Made by a program: the position numbers and the translations under genes
Source: Symbiodinium microadriaticum
Taxonomy: Eukaryota; Sar; Dinophyceae; Suessiales; Symbiodiniaceae
DNA: 64,000 bases
Direction of reading: 5' to 3'
Assembly (NCBI GenBank): GCA_001939145.1
Contig: LSRX01000682.1
Span: 7,164 to 71,163 of the forward strand
Notes under the pieces: generated by a model
What the model saw: only the letters and a program-made list of their open reading frames with translations
Told to the model about the DNA's origin: nothing
Databases searched by the model: none
Shown: positions 21,880 through 33,417 of the stretch, piece by piece
Layout of the letters: every line of letters begins with the position of its first letter
How positions within the stretch are numbered: the stretch's first letter is position 1

Positions 21880-22499
21880 ATACAACAGTATCTATTTAAA
21901 GCAGCTATTTATATTGAGCAGAGCTATAATTTGGGCGTTGGAGTTCAAGGCTTAGGACTTACATGTAAGGAGGTGAACCAGCAATCCAGAAAATTCAGCT
22001 ATGAACTTCCAGTAGAATTCCTCTTTCTGCTTTCCATAGCTCATCCAGAGGATACGGAAAGTCCTGTTAGTACCAGGATGGCCAAGATATCGAACCGTCT
22101 CTCAGGTCAGAGAACAGCAGTCGCATACAAGTAACATGCAGCGAAACTGCCAACGAAAGCAGCGGAGAGGGCCAGGAACAGCATTAGGATGCTAAGCGGA
22201 TACCACGTAAACAGGCAGGAAGCACATGATGTTCAACGCAGGGTCTGGGTGTTTAAGGTTGCATAAAAAATCAAGCACCGGTGGCTTTGCCCTAACAAAC
22301 ACCAAGGGCGTGGATAGCACGCCAGACAGTCAGATCCACAAAGTGCGTTCCCCGATCTGACCCGCACACACTCAACAGTTGATCCACTATCCCGGAACAA
22401 TACGCAAGAGAATAGCCCCCCCTGGCCTTACTGGGGAACACTGTATGCTTAGGACGGTTTTAAGGGAGCCTGAGAACTTACGAAACGACGCAACCCCCA

Positions 22500-22920
22500 A
22501 ACTGACGACCCCTGAAGCTTAAGCCTAAACCCGAAACCCCTAAACCCTAACCAATATCTAAACCCCCAAAAGTAGGTAAAATAATGGCCCAAGAACCTTA
22601 AAAGGCTATTATTTTACATACTTTTGGGGTCCAGGTAAGCCTGAACCCCTCAACCCTGAACGCCCCATCTGGAAACCCGAAACCCTAGACCAACAATCCC
22701 CAACCCGAGACCCCAAGGTTCGGGGCCAAGACTAAGCCCCTTAAAAAAGCCAGACCTCATCATACACTTTAGGATTTATGGTTTAGGGTTTAGAATTTAT
22801 GGCTTGTAGACCCTACACCCTAAACCCCTTGCTCTAAACAAGCCAGACCTCATCACACAGTTTCGGCTCTCACACTCGCACCAGGCAGGCAAGGCACACA
22901 GTTTAGGGTTTAGGGTTTAG
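22500..22920. repeat. Telomere-like words around a hairpin element
   Basis: CCCTAAACCC words flank the element at 22563, followed by GGTTTAGGGTTTAG at 22780-22800 and 22905-22918. No gene is seen. Confidence 0.55.
22563..22629. mobile_element. Compact hairpin element, copy 2 (inverted relative to 17659)
   Basis: Almost the exact reverse complement of 17659-17725: CCCCAAAAGTAGGTAAAATAA to TTATTTTACATACTTTTGGGG. Confidence 0.85.
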
Positions 22921-24820
22921 ACTCTCGCAACTCGGCAGTGCAAGCGAGGTTGGTCCATGGTTCGCACGGAGGCTCATGTGCCCCCAAGTCGCCAGATGAG
23001 ACTACTCTACGTCTCTCACAGACCCAGGTATCCGTACTGAAAGAAATCCCGACCCAGCCACAAGTACCTAGAGTAGCGAACAGCAGACCTAAGTCCCAAA
23101 ACACAAGGTCTGAAGTAGGACACCCCAAGACGCTCGTCACGAGCTTCGGCATACGGCCCATCTAGTCATAAGACTCAGCACTATAGAACTACTGTGATGC
23201 CCGTGAAATGATAAAGGCACGGGAAAACACTAGAGGGGCGCATCCAAGTGAAAAACACGACCATTGTTCGGGGGTATGGAGTTAAAGCAAGTTTGAGCAG
23301 CTGGTAAGGCAAGGGCATTTCTGGCTAAGACGATCACGTTACATGCGCACTGTGCTCCTCCAGTCTAAAGGCAGCAGGCTAAGGCTGTGGAGATAGTACA
23401 TCCAAGGGGATACTTGAAGACATCACACCAGTAGGAAGGAGCATGGCGCGTGTTAGCTTTCCCCCGGCACACAGTAGCATCAGATAGACAGCGACATATC
23501 GTAGGCACTGTGAACAAGGCACACGCCTGGAGTCGGGGCAGGGCTAATTACGGACTTCGGCTTCTCAGGATGTAGGTGGCTCACTATGTTCCACAGCTCA
23601 GAGTCTCTCTTGACTTCGGCTCCGGCACGTCCAGAGGGTCTATAGGGTTTAGTCATGACAGACCCTACGCTGCCATACACCCTAAAACCCCTAAGCACCC
23701 TTTGCCCTAAACCCTCACCCTAAAAGCCCCTGAACACGTGAACCCTCAACCCTCAATCCTTTGAATCCCTAAAAAACCCAACTTTCAACAAGCCAGACCC
23801 GCATCCTGGACCCAACAGAGACAAGAAAAAAAACGCGGGCCTCGCGAGGAGACCAGGACCGCCGGGCTGACAAAGCCTGAAAGCTCGCAGAGTCTTAGGG
23901 GTTGGGGGGTCTTAGGGGTTTAGGGGGCTTGAGGGTTTAGGGTTTAGGGTTTATAGGGGTTTAGGGTTTGGGGTGTAAGGTTTAGGGGTTTAGGGTTTGG
24001 GGCTGGGTTGTAGGGGGCTTGGGTTTTGGGGTTCAGGATTTTAGAGTTCTGGGTATCTTTCTTCTACAGTGGATTCTACTGGTGTTTATAGGAGTGTAGG
24101 GGTCTGTTAAAAGTGTTGAATCCGGTTTGCAAAAGGAGGTTTTAGGTCTATGAGGGCTCGATTGGGGTTAAAGCTAAGGGCTTTAATAGGATTTTCAGGT
24201 TCGTTCATGTCACAGGCTAGGGCATGGGGCATGGAGGCTTGGTGGTACACAAAGATTCGTTCATGTAGGCAATATAGTTGCCGAGCTAATACCTATCTGG
24301 GTACATACTCTTAATTCTACCTCCTAACTATGCGTGTGTGTAGCTCTGCCTGCATTCCCCAAGCGTACCAGCACACAAACACAGCACAGTAACTTCTGGT
24401 TCAGGATTACGCGCTATAACTCGCATCAGGAACCACGCCCACCCCCAAAAGCTCCAAACACCTCCTGTGCCCCGACCCACTTCTCCCTGCACTGGGACTG
24501 CCTGTGCGGATGATGCAGCGGGCGCCTGAAGCATGCAGGCCGAAGAAAGGTGCAGGCCCCTTTGACGTTTAGGGTCTAGGGTTTAGGCCTAAACCCTAAA
24601 CCCCCTAAACCCTCAGGTTGTGTATCGCACCTTGTGTAGCTGCTTTAGCTTCACACAGCGGAGCCGCCGTGAGGGTCGACCCCTGTTTCGGGTGTGATCC
24701 GAACGTGTAGCTGCCAGCGAAATACACTTTATGCTGGCTCCGTCTCCCTTAGCATGGGCGGCCAACGGCCTCGTAGCATTATGTTGCGCAAGAAAGGGGG
24801 GGGTGAGTTCATCAACAATT
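22921..24820. other. Gene-poor; TTTAGGG-rich 23890-24060
   Basis: 23700-23770 has CCCTAAA variants and 23890-24060 has strong GGGTTTAGGG/GGGGTTTAGG text. Unassigned minus frames at 22910-23161 and 24328-24534 carry no motif I recognise. Confidence 0.4.
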
Positions 24821-24903
24821 ACCCAAAGGGTCCAAGTACCATTATAGCAGCTACTTAGTAGCCCTTTAGGCCTAGCATGTGCTAGTACTTGGACCCTTTG
24901 GGT
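24821..24903. mobile_element. MITE-like hairpin (ACCCAAAGGGTCCAAGTAC)
   Basis: ACCCAAAGGGTCCAAGTACC and its inverted partner GTACTTGGACCCTTTGGGT bound an 80-bp element. Single copy. Confidence 0.75.
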
Positions 24904-25011
24904 TCCAGACCCCAGAAGAACCCCAGGGTCCGAGGATCACTCGGTCTAGAGGTCCCTGCAGGCCCCGAGCTTACTAGGAATGAAGATGCAAATCCCAACC
25001 CTAACCCTCCA

Positions 25012-25076
25012 GTTACCTACTAGATAGGGCCCTGCGGGCTCTAGTACCCCATATAGTAGGTACCTGGGGGGTTAGG
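25012..25076. mobile_element. Short inverted-repeat element (CCAGTTACCTACTA)
   Basis: ACCCTCCAGTTACCTACTA pairs with TAGTAGGTACCTGGGGGGTT. The loop holds GGGCCCTGCGGGCTC. Confidence 0.6.
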
Positions 25077-25492
25077 GTAATGCTTCGCAAGGACACCACC
25101 GCATGATAGGGTTGAGAAAAGTATCCTGACATTCAGGCCCTGTATGGTTGCCGATCTGGGCCTTGCTAACGAAGGGTCGACATGAAGCTGCGTTCCTTTC
25201 CTCCGCAAGTTCGAAAGCACTTAGCAGGGCATTGGAGCGAGAGATTTAAGGTTCAGGGTGGGCCTCACGACTTTGGGGTCCGTCTGAGCGTGTGACCTGC
25301 GAACGCAGCTGGAGCGCGCGCATAAACAAAGATGCAAAACCCGGCTTACTCAAGCGAAGTTCGATAGCATTCTAGATTTTATCTGCATCTCAATGAACCC
25401 TGCACAACATGGCCTCTGCATCAGCCGCAGAGTCCATGAGGGTCTGCCCCTCCTCATACAATGTACGTCCGTTAGGGCTTTAGGCGTAATTT

Positions 25493-25580
25493 GGGTAGTT
25501 CTTCAATTTAGGGTCCCGTTTAGGGTCCTTTACATTAGGGTGCCGTACTATTTTGGGGACCCAAGAAAGGATCCTACCCG
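25493..25580. mobile_element. MITE-like element (GGGTCCC/GGGGACCC family), copy 2
   Basis: GGGTAGTTCTTCAATTTAGG, the GTCCCGTTTAGGGTCCTT core and TTTTGGGGACCC match the copy at 8698. The right end is truncated to ATCCTACCC. Confidence 0.7.
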
Positions 25581-26409
25581 TTGAGGGTTTAGGATTTAGA
25601 GTCAGAGTCAGAGTGTACCAAGTCATGTATGTGTTTAGCGAATTGTGGTAGGGATGTTTGTTGTTGCTAACTTAGACAGGACGGCGTGTTGCTTGTGTTA
25701 CTGAAATGTTGATTTGTCACACCTGGCGATAATGCCAAATGTAGAAAACCGACTGGGTAAGAACCTTGTCGTAGAAGGTTCGTCGTGCAGATCGGGATCT
25801 GCATGTCGTTGCAGAAATGTGTCGAAGATCCAGCGGGGTCAGGTGTCGAGGGCATAACATAAGGACCGCAAGATTTAGAACCGGGTTTCGGTGGATGTTG
25901 TTATAATAAAGTTTGAAACATCTTATTATCGGGTATCGGAGTATTTTAAATTTCTTGAAATTAGAATCAAACAATTCACAGACGTGCTTCGGCTCCTCCC
26001 ATAAATCCCCGGTCGTAGACCCCATGCAAGCATGAAGATCCTTGCCTTCAAAAGCCACTGCACAATGATATTGGAGGCTCTTCGGAACGGTGCATGAAAT
26101 GGTAGGATATTCATAATGAGGAACCCTGGGGCATCATATGGTAACCATTCAGGCTTCATGAGTGTTGAGGGCATCTCTTCGAAAGGGGTCGGTATGGCTG
26201 TCTTGGGATGAAGCTCGGAGTCGCGAGAGGGAGGAACGACGGCTTAGTTGGAAGCAACCCTCGCACTAAACACTCCCCTCGACCCGAAACTTGCCTATAT
26301 ACAGGCCTTGATGACTCTATGGCCTTGGCGTATACTAAAACATACCTGAGGGAAGAAGGAGCACACAAGGAATGGTGTTCGCAACGATTTATATAGGCAC
26401 CTGATATCA
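25581..26409. other. No supported gene
   Basis: Overlapping minus frames at 25717-26174 and 26156-26368 lack recognisable domains. AT content is higher than in the coding stretches. Confidence 0.3.
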
Positions 26410-26572
26410 GGGGCCTTGATGATCAGAGTAGGGTGTTGAGGTATATTATACTGTAAGTATACTAAGGAACCCCATAATAGTATTGGTAATTACTTAGACC
26501 CTAGGTATATTATACCGACTTTAGAATAAGGAACCCCCAAAATAGTAGTGGCTAATATTTAGACCCCCATAC
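26410..26572. mobile_element. Two partial copies of the GGGGCCTT...AAGGAACCCC family
   Basis: AGGGGCCTTGATGATCAGAG, then two repeats of GGTATATTATAC...AAGGAACCCC and ATTACTTAGACCC/ATATTTAGACCC. It appears to be a nested or tandem duplicate of the 27086-type element. Confidence 0.5.
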
Positions 26573-26584
26573 TATATACTAAAT

Positions 26585-26661
26585 TCGTTCTGCTCCTCCT
26601 CGGTCGTACGCCGACGCCGGCTGCACCACCGGCTCAGGGACTGATCGCCAGCCTCTGCTTC
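26585..26661 (-). CDS. WC-x-RR exon module, dispersed copy (SRWCSRRRR)
   Basis: After TGCCAG| the frame reads EAEAGDQSLSRWCSRRRR and then TTEEEQNEF. It shows the full order: acceptor, acidic lead, W-C-x-R-R, acidic tail. Function unknown. Confidence 0.45.
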
Positions 26662-26999
26662 CTGGCACATGGTCTGGCGTTAACTTCCACCGGCTTCTTT
26701 TGGGGCTTACCCTCCAGTTTGGGTGCCTTTTGGGCCTGATAGGCAACTCAGAGAAGCTCGGACTCAAGACACGACAGTCGCTCAGCTTCGGGATCAAAGG
26801 CGGCGCAAGAGAAACTGCTCTGAGGCAGAGCTTCCAAAGCCCTGCAGCTTGAAGGGTCAGGGGGAATTTAGCAAGCAGATTCCGAAAGAGAACGTTGCTC
26901 CAGCTTCGGTCGTAGTCCTCAGAACCGGTTTAGGGTCTAGTGTCTGCGCTGAAATTGCCCTCTCTACGCTGAGCTGAACCTGAAAGTTGCCGTTGCCAC

Positions 27000-27080
27000 C
27001 TGGTTGTTCTCTTCCTCTTCCTCAGCTGCACGCTGTCGCCGTGCACACCAACCAGCGGCAGAGTCGGCAGAAGCAGTCTC
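27000..27080 (-). CDS. WC-x-RR exon module, dispersed copy (GWCARRQ)
   Basis: Starts directly after CACAG| and reads ETASADSAAGWCARRQ then RAAEEEEE. The TIR element at 27086-27190 ends about 6-9 nt upstream of this acceptor. Confidence 0.5.
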
Positions 27081-27085
27081 CTGTG

Positions 27086-27190
27086 TAACGTAGGGGCCTT
27101 AATAATTAGAATAGGGTTTTGGGTGTTCCTTATTATAATTATAGTATAGTATCCCCAAAACCCTATTCTAATTATTACGGCCCCTACATT
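27086..27190. mobile_element. MITE-like element (GGGGCCTTAATAATTAGA family), best copy
   Basis: GTAGGGGCCTTAATAATTAG and CTAATTATTACGGCCCCTAC are inverted ends. The interior holds the inverted pair AATAGGGTTTTGGG / CCCAAAACCCTATT, flanked inward by TATAATTATAGTATAG. Confidence 0.85.
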
Positions 27191-27264
27191 AGAGTTGAGT
27201 CGAGGCTGTGGGCTAGCAAAAACCGTTTAGACCAAACACGCCTAACGTGACAAGGCGACACCTT

Positions 27265-27300
27265 AAACACACACACAGACACACACACACACACACACAC
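27265..27300. repeat. (AC)n microsatellite
   Basis: ACACACACAC tract. Confidence 0.9.
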
Positions 27301-27654
27301 ATTGGCGCTGGTCCATTCTTCAATCGCCGCCGACCCGTTACTTTTCAAGTAAGTTGAAAGTTATTCCGGCTTTGCATTTAAGGCATGCGGGTCATTAGGG
27401 ATTTATATAAGGTTCAGGGCGTGAGGTTCGGTGGAAAGCTTTGTTCAGCGCTTGCAGTGTCGGGTTCTGCCGGGGCGAGGGTTGGGCCGAAAGATCTTCC
27501 TGATAGGAGGCCTAAATGACTGTGCTAGGCGAGGAAGAATTGCTTGGGGTATACTATGCTATCTATATAAAGTATAATGAGGAGGCCCAAGGAATTCCAA
27601 ATACTATCGGTAACTATTTTGAGGCTTCTAGAATTTTTCGAATTTGATTCAAGC

Positions 27655-27733
27655 AATCCCAAGCCTCCTCCTCCTCAGCAGGCTTTCGTCGGGAGCAGCA
27701 CCCAGTGGCACCCTCTGGAGGTGCCTTTGGCTC
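27655..27733 (-). CDS. WC-x-RR exon module, dispersed copy (GCCSRRK)
   Basis: After GCGCCAG| the frame gives EPKAPPEGATGCCSRRKP then AEEEEA. The Trp is replaced by Cys. It is closely related to the copy at 28601, sharing SRRKPAEEE. Confidence 0.45.
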
Positions 27734-28600
27734 CTGGCGCTTTCGGGCGTCGGCCGGGGCTGACCCAAATCCTACAGGGCCCCCTATAAGCCAAAAGCCA
27801 TAAAGGCCATAAAACCTCTATGATGAAGGTTGCGGGTTCCTTGGGTTGGCATGGCAGGGTTTGGGGTGAGAGGTTTTATAACAGGGTTTTCAAGCTTTGG
27901 CCCTCTGAATGGCCTGTGTCAGGCTTATCTGGGTTTAGGGTTTAGGGGGGTGCAAATTTCCGACCTTTGAAGCAAGGACGGCTTAACCTCTTTTGATTTC
28001 AAAGTTCGCAAGAACAGGGCGTTTCCCCAGCAATCGGAGTATACATGTGCTGCAAGTAAATTTAAATGTGCTTTCAGGGTTGATGCTTGAGAAGGCAGTC
28101 TGCTTAAATACGAGTTCCCTTTAACCCCACAACCAAAAGAACCCTACGCTGCCCTAAATCATGAAAGCCAACACCCCTAATCTCTACGCTCTAATCCTAC
28201 AGCCTGTGCTCCTCAAAAAATGCCTCAACCCCAAATCCCTAAACCTCCCAAGCAGTTGTAAACGCAGGAGAAGCCCTAAAAACAAGCTAAGACCTTGAGG
28301 TTCAGGGTTTGGTACAAACGGTTCGAGCTTTCAGCCGTCCGAATGGAAGTTTCTGGATGTGGGGTTTTACTGTCTTTGGGCTAGGGCCCTAAACCCCTAA
28401 ACCACCGCTAGGGCTCCCGGTTGCGGGCCTCTTGCAATTGTGGCGATAAAGAACAGGTACCGCCATAAGCTTTCTTGGGTCTGTATCGTGAGCCTTATAC
28501 ATCTCGTTTTGTACGGTCATTATGGGACCTCAATAAAGCCCTTAGGTTTCAGGCCTTTCGGGGTTTAGGGTTTAGAGTCTTAATAGGGATTAGGACTGAC
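27734..28600. other. No supported gene; TTTAGGG words
   Basis: GGGTTTAGGG words at 27935-27950 and 28560-28575 and CCCTAAACC words near 28390. No coding frame is recognised. Confidence 0.4.
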
Positions 28601-28676
28601 TGGCAGCAACCTCCTCTTCAGCAGGCTTTCGTCTGGAGCAGCAACGGGCGCCCCCCTCAGAGGGCGCATCAGGCTC
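28601..28676 (-). CDS. WC-x-RR exon module, dispersed copy (RCCSRRK)
   Basis: After GCACCAG| the frame reads EPDAPSEGGARCCSRRKP then AEEEVA. Same subfamily as 27655, about 0.9 kb away, in the same orientation. Confidence 0.45.
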
Positions 28677-28689
28677 CTGGTGCTTTAGG

Positions 28690-30140
28690 GCTTAGGGGTA
28701 ATAGGGGTAATAGGGGTAAGAAGGATTTTGGTTCAGGCTTGTGGGCTTTGGGCTACGGCTTTTAGGGTTTAGGTTGTCAGGGTTTAAGGTCTTTTGCCTG
28801 CTTCTCCTGTGGCCAAAGCGTTAGATCAAGGCCTCATCTTTGTCAGTATGGGGTGCAGAGCTTCCCGGGAAAATAAGCAATGTGTAGCTTTACTTTCATT
28901 TAGGCTGAGAGATCATACTGCAAGAGCCTAGATGCAGACTCCAGGCGTCCTTGCGAAGATGTACTTCTCATATGTCGGCTTACAGCGTGTGACGTGGGTT
29001 CATGGGCCTCACCTTGCACCCAAACGCTCCACTGCACTAACCCCCTACACATGGGACCCTGCATCTTAACCCTGATCAAACTGGCTTTGGGATCCCCGTC
29101 TCTACACACCAGCATCTCTACATCACCCCATTCTAGCAGCTAAAATGGGGGGGTGTAGAGCTGAAATAGACCCGTGTGGGTCGATTTTATGATCATGTTG
29201 GCATCCTGTCATGATGTAGGCTCGTGTGGGCTGAAATAGGGCGCTGCAGGCTCCAACAAGTTACTTGCAAACGGTCTCATGTATCATGTTGTTAGACATG
29301 TCGTAAAACAGGCTATCGGCTGTAGTCCGGCTCCTGGCAACGAGCGACTGCCCGGCGTCGCCCAACCCCCCCTTCCCCTGTATTCGACTCTGCGACCCGA
29401 GGCCCGAGAGGGTGTGCTTTCTACGACACGAGAGCTTTACACGGCTGGATCTAACCCGAGTTTTCGGCTCGAGCCGTCTCATGGCCAATGAGCCGATGGC
29501 AAAACAGCATGGGCTAAAATACATGATGTAGGCTCCAAGTACACGGAACATGTGACCCTGGCTGAAATGGCCGATGTAGGCTGAAACGGGACAATGTAGG
29601 TTTTATAAGGTCGATTTCAGCTCCAGCTGGAATCGTTTCCGAGCGATGTAGCAGGGCCCAAAAAAGCCAGCATCAAGCAACGGGGATGCTTTGGGCTTGC
29701 GCAACTGGGCTTGGGCAATAATCTCCTAGGTCCTAACCCCAAAGCCTAAGCCCTAAATCCTAAACATAACCTGAAGCCCAAAGCCTAAGCCCTGGAGCCT
29801 TTAGGGCTAAACCCTAAACATAACCTAAAGCCTAAAGCCTGAGCCCTAAAGCCTAAACATAACCTAAGCCCTAGAGCCTAAAGCCTAAACACAACCTACT
29901 AAACCCTAAAGCCTAGGCCCTAAATTAGTCTTTTTCCGCAAGAACTGGGCCTTCGCTGGGGCTAAGGAGTCGAGTTAAACAACCTGCTCGCAAAGATAAG
30001 TTTAGGGTTTAGGGGTTTATAGGGGTTTAGGGTGTAGGGGTTTTAATCTTAGGGTTTTAGGGTTTATAGGGGTTTGGGGGTTTAGCGCTTTAGCGATTCA
30101 GGGGTGGTTTAGGGTTTAGGGTTTAGGGGTTTAGGGTTCA
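28690..30140. other. No supported gene; ATGTAGGCTC minisatellite and CCTAAA-type text
   Basis: The phrase GATGTAGGCTC/GCTGAAATAGG recurs at 29215, 29525, 29570 and 29585. 29730-29925 is a long run of CCTAAAGCC/CCCTAAAC variants. 30003-30140 is strong GGGTTTAGGGG text. Confidence 0.5.
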
Positions 30141-30769
30141 ACTCCCCAGCCTTCCCTTTATCTTCAAAGCGAGACCACCAGCTTTAAGCCTCAACCCTAC
30201 ACGGTTTAGGGAGTTTCGGGTTTAGTTTAGGGGCGGATGCCCGGAGCCTCCAAACACCTTCCTGAATCGCCTGAATGCGCACGTATTCGAGAGCTACAAA
30301 CTTCGCTGTCCCGCCTGCCCGAGAAGCTTGGGACACCGTTCCAGCCCTCGGAGCAGACCTAAGAAATCGACCCCAAACCGTGCGCTGAGAAAGCCCCATT
30401 TTCGAAACCCCCCAGAGGCCCCATGGCCTCCCCAGCCCCCCCAAAAAGAGCCCTAAACCAGCAGTAGATTATCATCCCAGGAAACAGTCCGTTTCTGAAA
30501 GCAAGGCACCAAAGCTCTAGCCCATAAAGCAGCCTCATAGTATCCTTCCTTGCATCAGGACCTGTGCAATCGCCTGGGCATCCACCCAACATCCATTGAA
30601 CTTAGCCTTCAGGCACAAGCTGGCACGGAGATTACCCTAAAGCTAACGGCTAAGCCTAAACCCAACCGACCATCCTAAAATCTAAGCCCCCGCAACCTAA
30701 ATCCCAAAACTACAGCCAAACCCTGAATCCTCATCTCTCTAAATCCCAAAGCCCTAAAGATCAGATCGG

Positions 30770-30805
30770 GTCCTCCGCAGAATCCCGACGCCGCCGGCAC
30801 CGGGC
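30770..30805 (-). CDS. WC-x-RR exon module, decayed copy (RCRRRRDSAED)
   Basis: The minus frame RCRRRRDSAEDP keeps the Arg cluster and acidic tail. The lead-in and acceptor are not clear. Confidence 0.3.
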
Positions 30806-30889
30806 AAAGAAAGATGCCTGGTTAAGGCTCTAATATGTCTCTGCCATTTCTCATAAACAACAGTACTCACTCGTAGTGATAAGGATGAT

Positions 30890-30990
30890 AAGAATGGAGA
30901 TGATAATAATAACAATAATTAATAACAAAAATAATAATAGCAATAACAACAACAACAACAGCAGCGGCAGCAACAAGAAGAAGAAGAAGA
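30890..30990. repeat. AAT/AAC/AAG trinucleotide-rich tract
   Basis: ATAATAACAATAATTAATAA followed by AACAACAACAGCAGCGGCAG. Low-complexity only. Confidence 0.85.
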
Positions 30991-31192
30991 ATAATCACGA
31001 CATTGAGGTTTCAGCCATACTATCCCTGGAATTTAAACATGGAAGCTCTAGGAACAATCTTGGGCAGCACTCTGGCCTCCACGCTTCAGGTCCAGGGTTT
31101 TCGGGCTGAAGGTTTAAGGAGGGTTGAAGGTGTTTAGGGTTCGGGGGTTAAGGGTTTAGGGTTTCTTTAGGGTTTAGGGAGGTTTGCAAGTG

Positions 31193-31241
31193 TTTTTTTC
31201 CCTCCCACTTAGCAAGGACGAGCCCGCATTGCAGGGTTAAG
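31193..31241. repeat. Dispersed 45-50-bp repeat (CTCCCACTTAGCAAGGACG), copy 2
   Basis: Near-identical to 19107-19155 over CCCTCCCACTTAGCAAGGAC through GCATTGCAGGGTTAAG, although 12 kb apart. Diverged relatives are at 16672 and 25080. Confidence 0.8.
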
Positions 31242-32210
31242 TTCAGAACAGAGGGCAAAGTGCAGGGCCCAGATATGTCAGCTTCGACAACTACTGCACC
31301 CCACAAATTAGACCACGCGAAAGCCGTATTAGGTAACGTAGCCAAGAAAAGCAGATCCTCATGATCTGCGCATCACGAGTGCATCACAAAGAGGCACGCC
31401 AGGAAAGTACAGCAGCTGAAAGGGCAAGTAGTCAGCGAGCAAAGAGCTTAACCGCACCATGCATTATGCAGGAGAACGGCAGGTGTCTCGCAGGGGCTAC
31501 AAGTAAAACTGAAGAAGCCCTCAGAAGAGCAGGACTTTCTTTGCCAGCTCACCACCACCAAGCCAAAACTCACTCAGAAGTCTCAAAGCAGTTTGCAGGT
31601 GTTTAGGGTTTAGGGTTCAGGGCTTTTTGTTGCCTCCCACTTGGGGTTTAGGGTGTAGGGCTTAGGGATCACGAGGGAGGGGCTTGAAGAGTTGAGTTGG
31701 TTCTGTTGAAAAACTTGATGCCTAGTTCCTTCTTGGAAGGCTCAGCCTGTGAATCCAAAAACCTACCGTTGTAAGGGTTAGAGCCTATGGTTAAGGGGTC
31801 ATCACCTACTATTTTGTAGGATTTGGGGCTACAGGATTGGATACTCCGACCATAAAACCTAGACACCTCGAACCCTCCGGATGGTTGCTACTTGCTACTT
31901 CGAAGAGCGAAGGCGTGAGGCTTCTGCTGCAGCTTCTGCATGCTCTCGGATTGATTTGGGGTCCCCTGGTTTGGCTTCCGGGATCGAGATTCAGGCTTTC
32001 TGGGGGAGGGGGGGGGGTTGACTGTTGGATGTCGAACCGCGTGGTGCGCGAACACCGAAACACACATCTTATTCATACCAAATCTCGAACATGCCTGGTG
32101 CAAAGTGTGCCTACTTGTGACCCAAACTAAGTCCGCGAAAAACGACCAGACACAACTATAGTTCTGAATCTTCACATGTTGCGAACCGCAAAACTCTTGC
32201 TTCAGGTTAC

Positions 32211-32407
32211 CAGCTGCGTCCAGCACCGAGAAAACAAGTCTGCAGCTGTGTGTGGTTCTCAGCCAAGACCTTTGCACAAACCATTCGGGAGGGCCCGAGG
32301 TGAATTTTGTCCAAAGCACCGAAAATCGATCCCAAATGCCCCAGAAGTGAACTTCGTGGCCGAGCCTCGTCGTGTTCGGAAGTAGGCTCTGCGGCGCCCT
32401 CGGCGTC
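32211..32407 (-). CDS. Exon of an unknown protein (about 65 residues)
   Basis: Starts after ATTCAG| with DAEGAAEPTSEHDEARPRSS, then LLGHLGSIFGALDKIHLGPS and RMVCAKVLAENHTQLQTCF, and reaches either a GT donor (CTG|GTAACC at about 32210) or a TAA at 32207. It has convincing amphipathic protein character. It opens like the acidic exon class but has no WC-x-RR. An alternative frame is also open here, so the frame choice is inference. Confidence 0.4.
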
Positions 32408-32599
32408 CTGAATGGGCCCTAAGCTGACACCATACCCTCAAACCTAAATGGGTTTTCGGAATCAATCCTGCGCACACAGGTGAAGGATCCTCCATTTTGG
32501 GGGCTCCTGCGTGGCAGCCCCGAGGGTCCACTAACAGGAACACTCTAAACCCCAATTCCCAAGCCCGTATAACATCCTTTGACTTCTCCCTGGCTCTCT

Positions 32600-32945
32600 A
32601 AACAGAACCCCCCCATAGATCCCGAAAAAGGAGCCCTTCAAGGAACCTTCTTTACGGATCCCCTAAAGGAACCCCGCATAGATCCCGTAAAGCAGCCCCC
32701 GAAAAGAACCCCCTATAGATCCCTTAAAAGAAGCCCTAACTGGCTATATGGGCCCTTTAAAGGAGCCCTAAATGGCTATAAGAGGCCTTTAGAGGAGCCC
32801 TGAATGGCTACGTGGGGCCTTCAAAGGAGCCCTAAATGGCTATATGGGGTCTTTAAAGGAGCCCTAAGTGGTTATAAGGGGCCCTTTCAAGGAGCCCTAA
32901 ATGGCTATATGGGGCCTCTAAAGGAGCCCTAAATGACTGATTATA
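32600..32945. repeat. 32-bp tandem repeat (GGAGCCCTAAATGGCTATATG)
   Basis: GAGCCCT begins at 32763, 32794, 32827, 32859, 32892 and 32925 (31-33-bp spacing). More degenerate GAACCCC/GATCCC units occur upstream. Confidence 0.9.
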
Positions 32946-33059
32946 TTATGAGTCTATGGGGCCTTTCAGCGATAGCAACGAAGCAGGGAGCTCGCCTCGG
33001 CGCTCTTTCGTCTGCGACACCAGCCAAAGGCCTGGTCCTTTGTGGAGATTTCAGGTTGA

Positions 33060-33200
33060 TAACTTTCGGGTTTAGGGTTTAGGGTTACGGTTTAGGGTTT
33101 AGGGTTTAGGGTTTAGGGTTACGGTTTAGGGTTTAGGGTTAGGGTTTGCGGTTTGCAGATTGCGGTGTTTTTCCCTGTTGTTTACGGTTTAGGGTTTAGA
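33060..33200. repeat. Interstitial TTTAGGG array
   Basis: At least eight GGTTTAGGG units with GGTTACGG variants. One of the cleanest arrays in the window. Confidence 0.9.
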
Positions 33201-33214
33201 ATCCTTAGGGTGAA

Positions 33215-33318
33215 GGTAGGAACCTGATTAAGAAACCCTGGGTCTTTATTCTTGTTCTTAATATGAACCCAAATATGTTGGGGTTATAGGGCCAGGGTTT
33301 CTTTCTCAGGTTCCTACA
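33215..33318. mobile_element. MITE-like element (GTAGGAACCTGA...TCAGGTTCCTAC)
   Basis: Inverted ends GTAGGAACCTGATTAAGAAA / TTTCTTTCTCAGGTTCCTAC, followed inward by CCCTGG/CCAGGG. Single copy. Confidence 0.75.
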
Positions 33319-33417
33319 TTGCCCTAGCGCACCATGTATGCCAATAAGGAGTGCTTACTTTGAGCCCGACAGTCTATACACAGTACCTACTTCGGACTAT
33401 TTGGAGCCCTAAATTTA

